A DNA stretch of 10,881 nt from Candidatus Latescibacterota bacterium (GTDB lineage: Bacteria > JAAXHH01 > JABIQT01): positions 1 to 10,881 of the forward strand of contig JABIQT010000401.1 in the NCBI GenBank assembly GCA_018667995.1. Direction: 5' to 3'. Each line of letters begins with the position of its first letter. The first letter of the stretch is position 1. The notes beneath the pieces are model-generated. The model was given only the letters and a program-made list of their open reading frames with translations, was not told the origin of the DNA and did no database searches. The position numbers and the translations under genes are program-made. Below, piece after piece: positions 6,329-10,881 of the stretch.

Positions 6329-7558
6329 ATGGATAGAATCAAACTTGCCCTCGTTGGATGCGGCGGTATGGGAACGCGTCATCTTTACGGGATGCGGGAG
6401 CTCCACGAGACACCTTTCAACAACATGGAGCTGGTTGCCCTCTGCGATATTAGAACCGAGAACGCGGAAATGGCCGCCAGCGAAGCGGAATCGCTATTTG
6501 GCAACCGACCGGCAGTCTTTACAGATCTGGAGACTATGGTCAGGTCGATACCAGATCTGGACGCCGTATCCGTGGTCACCGACCCATCGGTTCATCATAG
6601 TGTCGTCTGTCAGGCGCTGGATCTTGGACTTCATGTCATGGTCGAAAAACCTATGGCCATCACCGTTGGAGCGTGCAGAATCATGATGGAGGCTGCGGAG
6701 CGTAACGGCCGAATTCTCTCTGTGGCGGAGAACTACCGCCGCGATCCATCAGCCCGCCTTGTAAATCACCTGCTAGCCACTGGCGCCATCGGCACACCTT
6801 ACCTCAGCTGGTGTCACGCCCTCGGCGGCGGCAATACTATCTTCATAACGCCCTGGCGCCACTTGAAAGAGAAGGGCGGGCCATTATTGGACATGGGTGT
6901 TCACTACACGGATCTGATCCGGTACCAACTCGGGGATGTCGCTGAAGTCTACGGGGATGCCCGACTCGTCGAGAAAGTCAGACACAAACCGGAAGCCATC
7001 GGTGACAATTATGCCTTCTATCAACAGCGACACCAGAAAATGGACGATACGGTGCCGGCTACCGCAGAGGACGTGTCGGTGGCGCTATTTCGCATGGAGA
7101 GTGGCCTCACACTGAACTGGATGATGGGACGAGGCGGCACGGGTGGTACGGGTGGCGAGATGATTCTCGGCGAGAAAGGCCGTCTGGAGAGTTTTGGCAC
7201 GCGTGGTGGAAATGCTGTGCTGGAGATTGCCGGCGAAGGGAAGAAGAGCCAGAGCGAGATCCTTGCCGACGTGGATGGATTTGAGCTTGAGCCACTCGCA
7301 GCACACTTCTTTCCAGACCGTATTGCTAAGGAGAACGCTGATTGGAGATTGATTGCGTTGGAGTACTTTGAGCTCGCAGACGCTATTCTGGCGAACGGCA
7401 CCGTGGAACTGGACGGGCTGGAGGGCATGAAGGATGTGGCCGCTGTATACGCCATTCTGGAGTCGGCGACGGCGCGTACGGCGGTCAGCCTGGACGATAT
7501 CGAACAGGCCCGCATTTATGCCTACCAGCAAGAGATCGATGATTTCCTAGGTATTTAG
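6329..7558 (+). CDS. Gfo/Idh/MocA family NAD(P)-dependent oxidoreductase
   Basis: This family oxidises a secondary hydroxyl of sugars, sugar derivatives or inositols with NAD(P), often to a keto sugar. The protein has 409 residues, slightly longer than the common 330-390. The N-terminal Rossmann domain starts with VGCGGMGTRH (9-18), and the diagnostic EKP motif is at residues 106-108 (MVEKPMA). The catalytic segment of the C-terminal sheet domain is GGPLLDMGVHYTD (183-195), with Asp188 and His192 in the usual places. An unusual glycine/threonine tract, RGGTGGTGG (268-276), lies just before a typical GEKGRLES turn (281-288). The ATG follows GGGAG (6319-6323) at a 5-base gap. It is the first of three co-directional genes with a TIM-barrel isomerase and an aldo/keto reductase, which suggests one oxidise-rearrange-reduce route. 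Substrate and cofactor preference cannot be read. Confidence 0.92.
   Translation: MDRIKLALVGCGGMGTRHLYGMRELHETPFNNMELVALCDIRTENAEMAASEAESLFGNRPAVFTDLETMVRSIPDLDAVSVVTDPSVHHSVVCQALDLGLHVMVEKPMAITVGACRIMMEAAERNGRILSVAENYRRDPSARLVNHLLATGAIGTPYLSWCHALGGGNTIFITPWRHLKEKGGPLLDMGVHYTDLIRYQLGDVAEVYGDARLVEKVRHKPEAIGDNYAFYQQRHQKMDDTVPATAEDVSVALFRMESGLTLNWMMGRGGTGGTGGEMILGEKGRLESFGTRGGNAVLEIAGEGKKSQSEILADVDGFELEPLAAHFFPDRIAKENADWRLIALEYFELADAILANGTVELDGLEGMKDVAAVYAILESATARTAVSLDDIEQARIYAYQQEIDDFLGI
7139..7156 (+). repeat. Two-copy 9-base tandem repeat inside the Gfo/Idh gene
   Basis: ACGGGTGGT is followed at once by ACGGGTGGC, eight of nine bases identical. In frame this encodes Thr-Gly-Gly twice (residues 271-276), after a further Gly-Gly pair. 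It keeps the reading frame and may be a small slippage expansion in a surface loop. Confidence 0.7.
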
Positions 7559-7707
7559 GGTAATGTTGATCCGCCACTTTTCAGTCTGGAACGCGGAGCC
7601 GCCGGACACATTTGTCATGAGCGTGAATTCTACATATACAAAGTGAGATTCGGATTGTTTGATCGTAAGTAACGGATAATCTTAGAAACAAAACGGAAAG
7701 GAATCAA

Positions 7708-8550
7708 ATGCAAATAGGATATACGACCTGGGGCATGCCTGATATACCAGGGGACACAGCACTTCGCTTTCTTTCAGATGTCGGATTCGATGCCGTGGAG
7801 CTGACCGTGTTGCCAGGATATACGACCGCTCTGGACACACTCGATAGGGAAGAGAGAAACCGAATTAGGCAGCTGTATACGATTAACGGCCTCAGTCTGC
7901 CTGCTGTATCCGCACATCGGTCGCTGCTGGATGAGGATCCAGATGGACACGCAGAAAACATGAAGATACTTGAGGAAGCAATAGATCTCTGTCAGGATTG
8001 GTCTGACGGGGAAGGGCATCCGGTTATGGATACGGTGTTGGGCGGACAGCCCGATGACTGGGATCAGAAACATGATTTCATTCTTGAACGTGTTCAGGTG
8101 CTCGTCGAATACGCGAAGAAGAGGAACGTCGTTATTGGCATGGAGGCTCACGTAGGTGCCGCTCTGGACACGGCTGAGAAATCGGTCAAACTTGTGGAGG
8201 AGATCAACTCGCCATTCCTCAAACTGAATTTCGATATAAGCCACTTTGATATTCTTGGCATGTCAATTCAGGATGCTGTAACTATGATGGCACCTCATGC
8301 AGCGCATACGCACGTCAAAGATCAAAGAGGACGGATGCCCGACTTTGAGTTCCTGATTCCGGGGGAGGGCACGTTCGACTTCACTGAATATGTGAAGGTT
8401 ATGCATGAAATCGGCTATACCGGATCCATTACCGCTGAGGTCAGCAAGATGGTACAAAACAGGCCGGATTACGATCCTATGGCTGCGGCTGAAATGTGCT
8501 ATAGGACTTTGGAAAATGCATTTCGCGAGGCGGGTGTAGAGCGAGGTTAA
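7708..8550 (+). CDS. Sugar phosphate isomerase/epimerase family TIM-barrel protein
   Basis: The 280-residue protein belongs to the xylose isomerase-like / AP endonuclease 2 TIM-barrel family, whose members are metal-dependent isomerases, epimerases, dehydratases or lyases of sugars and cyclitols. Barrel-edge metal ligands can be seen in order: Glu146 in IGMEAH, Asp176 and His179 in NFDISHF, His202 in HTHVKD, and Glu244 in ITAEVS. The segment GEGTFDFTEYV (219-229) followed by IGYTGSITAE (235-244) is the usual end of the barrel. The ATG follows AAAGGAA (7697-7703) at a 4-base gap. It lies 149 bases after the Gfo/Idh gene with no clear terminator between, so co-transcription is plausible. A GATAAT at 7675-7680 could be a -10, but it lacks a decent -35. 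The family call is firm; the reaction (epimerase, inosose dehydratase-like or keto-glycoside cleavage) is open. Confidence 0.9.
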   Translation: MQIGYTTWGMPDIPGDTALRFLSDVGFDAVELTVLPGYTTALDTLDREERNRIRQLYTINGLSLPAVSAHRSLLDEDPDGHAENMKILEEAIDLCQDWSDGEGHPVMDTVLGGQPDDWDQKHDFILERVQVLVEYAKKRNVVIGMEAHVGAALDTAEKSVKLVEEINSPFLKLNFDISHFDILGMSIQDAVTMMAPHAAHTHVKDQRGRMPDFEFLIPGEGTFDFTEYVKVMHEIGYTGSITAEVSKMVQNRPDYDPMAAAEMCYRTLENAFREAGVERG

Positions 8551-8569
8551 ACATTTAGAGTGTTCGAAG

Positions 8570-8596
8570 GCCCTGAAGTCTCCTAATAATCAGGGC
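8570..8596. repeat. Inverted repeat GCCCTGA-N13-TCAGGGC between isomerase and AKR genes
   Basis: Perfect 7-base arms at 8570-8576 and 8590-8596 flank an A/T-rich 13-base loop, 20 bases after the isomerase stop. No run of T follows on the plus strand, so it is a poor intrinsic terminator. It could be an RNA hairpin that tunes mRNA stability or read-through into the AKR gene, or a protein site. Confidence 0.4.
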
Positions 8597-8689
8597 AAGG
8601 AAGTGTGCGTGGCCATACCGTAGTTGGTGCCGCTTCATATTTCTATGTCCCCGTGGTTCATCTCTTTCGCCGCGTTTATGGAGGATTGA

Positions 8690-9670
8690 ATGGAGTATCG
8701 TCATCTCGGTAAAACCGGGATTAGAGTATCGCCCATTTGTCTCGGGACAGCCTTTCGCGGTCAGACGGATGAGAATGTGTCCATCAGGACTATAGAACGC
8801 GCGTTGGACCGGGGCATCAATTTCATCGATTCTGCACTGTACGGAAATGGCAAGTCTGAGGTCGTAGTCGGCAAAGCATTGAAAGGGAAGCGTGATGGCG
8901 TGGTGCTGACAACCAAGGTTTTTGGTACGGTAGGCCGAAGTCCTAACCATTCGGGGCTCTCACGGGTAAATATAATGAGGGGCGTAGAGGCGAGTCTGAG
9001 GCGCCTCCAGACCGACTACCTTGACTTCTATCTTTGCCATTCTTTTGACGCACACACTCCGCTGGAAGAGACGGTACGGACACTGGACGATCTGGTGCGC
9101 CAGGGCAAGGTGCGTTACGTGGGGTGTAGTAATTTTCCGGTATGGAAGATCATGGAATCGCTCTGGATCAGCGACCGCAGAAACCTGGAATCATTCACAT
9201 GTCTTCAGTACCAGTATAATCTACTGAATCGCACCGATTTTGAGCCCGAGCTTCAGCCCCTATGTCGTCAGTACGGTCTGGGAATGATGGCTTACAGTCC
9301 CCTGGCAATCGGACTATTGACCGGACGTTTTCGTCGTGGCCAGGAACCTGCGGCCGATTCGCCCTGGAGTAAGAACCCGGCGCCTGGGCTGAGTCGAAGT
9401 CTTTACCCGTTCGAAGAGGCCATGACCGAGCAGGTGGATGCCATAGTTGCAGCGCTCATTGATCTCGGTAGAAAATACGATCGGACCGCGGCCCAGGTCG
9501 CAATGGCTTGGATACTCGATCACGATGAGATCACTGCGCCCATAATAGGTGCAGATATTCCGGATCATGTGGACGAGGCAGTTGGGGCGATTGGTTGGGA
9601 ATTGGCGCTGGAGGACAGAGTTCTGCTGGACGAAGTCTCGACGCCACCACCCAGGCTGAAGTACGCCTAG
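8690..9670 (+). CDS. Aldo/keto reductase family oxidoreductase
   Basis: This is a cytoplasmic NADPH-preferring (beta/alpha)8-barrel enzyme that interconverts aldehydes or ketones and alcohols. The 326-residue length is typical of the bacterial branch that opens with 'EYRxLGxTGxxVS'. The full catalytic tetrad is present: Asp47 and Tyr51 in FIDSALYGNGKSE, Lys76 in LTTKVFG, and His117 in YLCHSFD. GKVRYVGCSNF (139-149) is the strand-5 region. IIGADIPDHVDEAVGA (285-300) is the cofactor phosphate/adenine-binding region of the family. The ATG follows a strong GGAGGA (8680-8685) at a 4-base gap. It is the third gene of the plus-strand run, 139 bases behind the isomerase. It may reduce the keto or aldehyde product made by its neighbours, consistent with a nearby transhydrogenase. 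The substrate is not readable. Confidence 0.92.
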   Translation: MEYRHLGKTGIRVSPICLGTAFRGQTDENVSIRTIERALDRGINFIDSALYGNGKSEVVVGKALKGKRDGVVLTTKVFGTVGRSPNHSGLSRVNIMRGVEASLRRLQTDYLDFYLCHSFDAHTPLEETVRTLDDLVRQGKVRYVGCSNFPVWKIMESLWISDRRNLESFTCLQYQYNLLNRTDFEPELQPLCRQYGLGMMAYSPLAIGLLTGRFRRGQEPAADSPWSKNPAPGLSRSLYPFEEAMTEQVDAIVAALIDLGRKYDRTAAQVAMAWILDHDEITAPIIGADIPDHVDEAVGAIGWELALEDRVLLDEVSTPPPRLKYA

Positions 9671-9866
9671 ACCTTCGCTTGCTGGATGAATGGACTGCAT
9701 TGAAGGCGTATATCGGTGCTGTTGAAGGGATCCCATTTCAGGATTCTCATCGTCAAAACCAATAGTATGGGGAATGCGGCGATGTTACGCGACCCACGGA
9801 GCGACATAGGCCCTCTCCCATGAGATCTTATCCACTATCGGCGCCTGGCACGCTATCTATCTTTAC

Positions 9867-10076
9867 TTAGCGAGGGCCTCGGGTCGTGTCGATCTTGGAT
9901 TTATCGAATTCCTTGCGGATACGACGAAACTTGCCGACAACCAGGTAACACATGATGACAAGAATCACACCCAGAAAAACCTGGTACATGGGGTGATCCC
10001 AGTTCAGTAGTACCGGCCACAGTGACAGAATTGCCAAAATTGTGAAAATCGTCTCAACGATTTCGCGTCGCGTCAT
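9867..10076 (-). CDS. Small two-helix membrane protein of unknown function
   Basis: This 69-residue protein is not one I recognise. It opens with a short charged start (MTRREIVET). A hydrophobic segment follows at about residues 9-26, then a short polar turn (NWDHP, 25-29), a second hydrophobic segment at about 31-48, and a lysine/arginine-rich tail (KFRRIRKEFDKSK...). By the positive-inside rule both ends should face the cytoplasm, giving a helical hairpin. The ATG has TGAGGAAACC just upstream, a good ribosome binding site, which supports this being a real gene. It begins 29 bases after the stop of the upstream Gfo/Idh gene, so the two are very likely one transcript. Possible roles include a membrane anchor or an accessory subunit of a carrier, but nothing in the sequence shows either. 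Confidence 0.7.
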   Translation of the reverse strand: MTRREIVETIFTILAILSLWPVLLNWDHPMYQVFLGVILVIMCYLVVGKFRRIRKEFDKSKIDTTRGPR

Positions 10077-10105
10077 GGTTTCCTCACGTATCTATTCGTC
10101 CAGAA

Positions 10106-10881
10106 TCAGTATCCCAATTCAATTTCTACCAGCCTGTTCTCACGAGAGGCGACCTCACAGCCCTCAATGCATTGAATGGGACCCTTGGCCCATTCGGGCG
10201 TGATGATTAGGGGAAGGTCCGCAAGCAAGTGGTCTGCTATATTCTTATAGTAGCCTGCCCAACCAGCACCTCGATCGTACGAGGGGACCTCTGATGTTAC
10301 GCGCCTTCCCTCGTCCCCCGGAACCGTCACGGTGGCAGATCCGTCCCAGCTCTCCATCACGATAGATCCCTCAGTGCCCTGTATCGTCCATAGTGGCCTT
10401 GGTGAGGCATGCATGTTCGACTGAATCAACTGGGCCTCCAGGCCCGTGTCGAACTTCACATAGGCCCGGCAATAGTCCTCATTTGAGCTATTCTGCCAGA
10501 CTTTCTTGAGGAAGTTCCCGTAGAGAGTCGCCTTCTTGTTGATTCGGTTGCCCTGCTTGTCGTGCTGTGGAATCAGTTGGAGGATCTTCTCGAACTGGTG
10601 GGCCCCCATGTCATACAAGGCACCGCCAGATATTTCCTTGTGGGACCGCCACGCATGTCCGGGCATTCCGTAACCTACCATATTACACTCGATAGCATAC
10701 AATTCGCCAATAGCGCCAGAAGACACAATCTCCTTAAGCGATAATATGTCCGGATCCCAGTGTCGATTGTGATAGACCGACAGCATCACCCCTTTGGATT
10801 TGGCCAGACTGATCAAATCGTCTGCATCTGAGACTTTGACGGTAAATGGTTTTTCAGTGATCACATTGATTCCCGCTTCGA
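10106..10881 (-). CDS. Gfo/Idh/MocA family oxidoreductase, 5' truncated by window edge
   Basis: The frame is open to the right edge. The first complete codons read EAGINVITEKPFT, so the visible part begins at the family's EKP motif and lacks most of the N-terminal Rossmann domain (usually about 90 residues). An in-frame GTG at 10864 lies inside this motif and is not the true start. The catalytic segment is GGALYDMGAHQFEKI, with the expected Asp and His four residues apart. The remainder is the C-terminal beta-sheet domain, with the usual GTEGSIVMES turn. It differs clearly from the Gfo/Idh protein at 6329-7558 and is not a recent copy. A small membrane protein gene follows 29 bases downstream. 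It probably oxidises a sugar or sugar-like alcohol with NAD(P); the substrate is unknown. Confidence 0.9.
   Translation of the reverse strand, partial: EAGINVITEKPFTVKVSDADDLISLAKSKGVMLSVYHNRHWDPDILSLKEIVSSGAIGELYAIECNMVGYGMPGHAWRSHKEISGGALYDMGAHQFEKILQLIPQHDKQGNRINKKATLYGNFLKKVWQNSSNEDYCRAYVKFDTGLEAQLIQSNMHASPRPLWTIQGTEGSIVMESWDGSATVTVPGDEGRRVTSEVPSYDRGAGWAGYYKNIADHLLADLPLIITPEWAKGPIQCIEGCEVASRENRLVEIELGY

Noticed and set aside
7021-7515. 164-residue Ser/Pro-rich open frame antisense to the Gfo/Idh gene
   Set aside because: Its composition is that of a reverse-strand shadow, and the plus-strand gene is well supported.
9662-9710. Long-loop inverted repeat TACGCCT...AGGCGTA at the AKR 3' end, with CCTTC/GAAGG nested in it
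   Set aside because: The loop is 35 (or 25) bases, the two pairings compete, and no T-run follows, so it is not a believable terminator.
9727-9734. GGGATCCC palindrome in the gap between the AKR and small membrane protein genes
   Set aside because: An 8-base palindrome with imperfect flanks and no promoter around it is expected by chance. The 9671-9866 gap otherwise shows no confident signal.
9314-9736. 140-residue open frame on the minus strand over the AKR 3' end
   Set aside because: It has no motif and low-quality composition, and the AKR tetrad and length support the plus strand only.
1-10881. Search for tRNA, rRNA, CRISPR arrays, insertion sequences, integrases or phage genes
   Set aside because: I saw no clover-leaf sequence, spaced direct repeats, transposase motif or terminal repeats. 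All well-supported genes are metabolic, transport, peptidase-like or small unknown.

Overview
The window looks like bacterial chromosomal DNA of fairly balanced base composition. It has tightly packed genes on both strands, good AGGAG-type ribosome binding sites, and no tRNA, rRNA, CRISPR or mobile element that I can see. The gene mix is a PhyH-type dioxygenase, an SDR, two MFS carriers, two Gfo/Idh/MocA dehydrogenases, a TIM-barrel sugar isomerase/epimerase and an aldo/keto reductase. This mix is typical of uncultured sugar- and polyol-degrading lineages such as Poribacteria, Latescibacterota or related groups. That placement is an inference from gene content, not something the sequence proves.

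Layout, left to right. A ClpP/crotonase-like serine peptidase cut by the left edge (2-355, +) is followed by a phytanoyl-CoA dioxygenase-like gene (467-1279, +). An MFS carrier (1280-2569, -) converges on it with no spare base between the stop codons. That carrier lies downstream of, and overlaps, an SDR oxidoreductase (2541-3311, -). A divergent gap holds a strong promoter for the SDR-MFS pair with an inverted repeat laid over it. It then leads into a second MFS carrier (3485-4720, +). A soluble pyridine nucleotide transhydrogenase, SthA (4724-6091, -), converges on this carrier with a 3-base gap. Its promoter carries a perfect palindrome in the spacer. Next comes a run of three + strand genes: Gfo/Idh/MocA dehydrogenase (6329-7558), sugar phosphate isomerase/epimerase (7708-8550) and aldo/keto reductase (8690-9670). 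The right end holds a two-helix small membrane protein (9867-10076, -) downstream of a second Gfo/Idh/MocA gene that runs off the right edge (10106-10881, -).

Taken together, the genes suggest import and redox remodelling of sugars, sugar acids or cyclitols. MFS carriers would bring in substrate. NAD(P)-dependent enzymes (Gfo/Idh, SDR, AKR) would oxidise, isomerise and reduce it, and SthA would rebalance NADPH and NADH. The actual substrate cannot be read from the sequence. The most notable non-coding signals are two minus-strand promoters, each overlapped by a different, unrelated palindrome. This points to two local repressors encoded outside the window.
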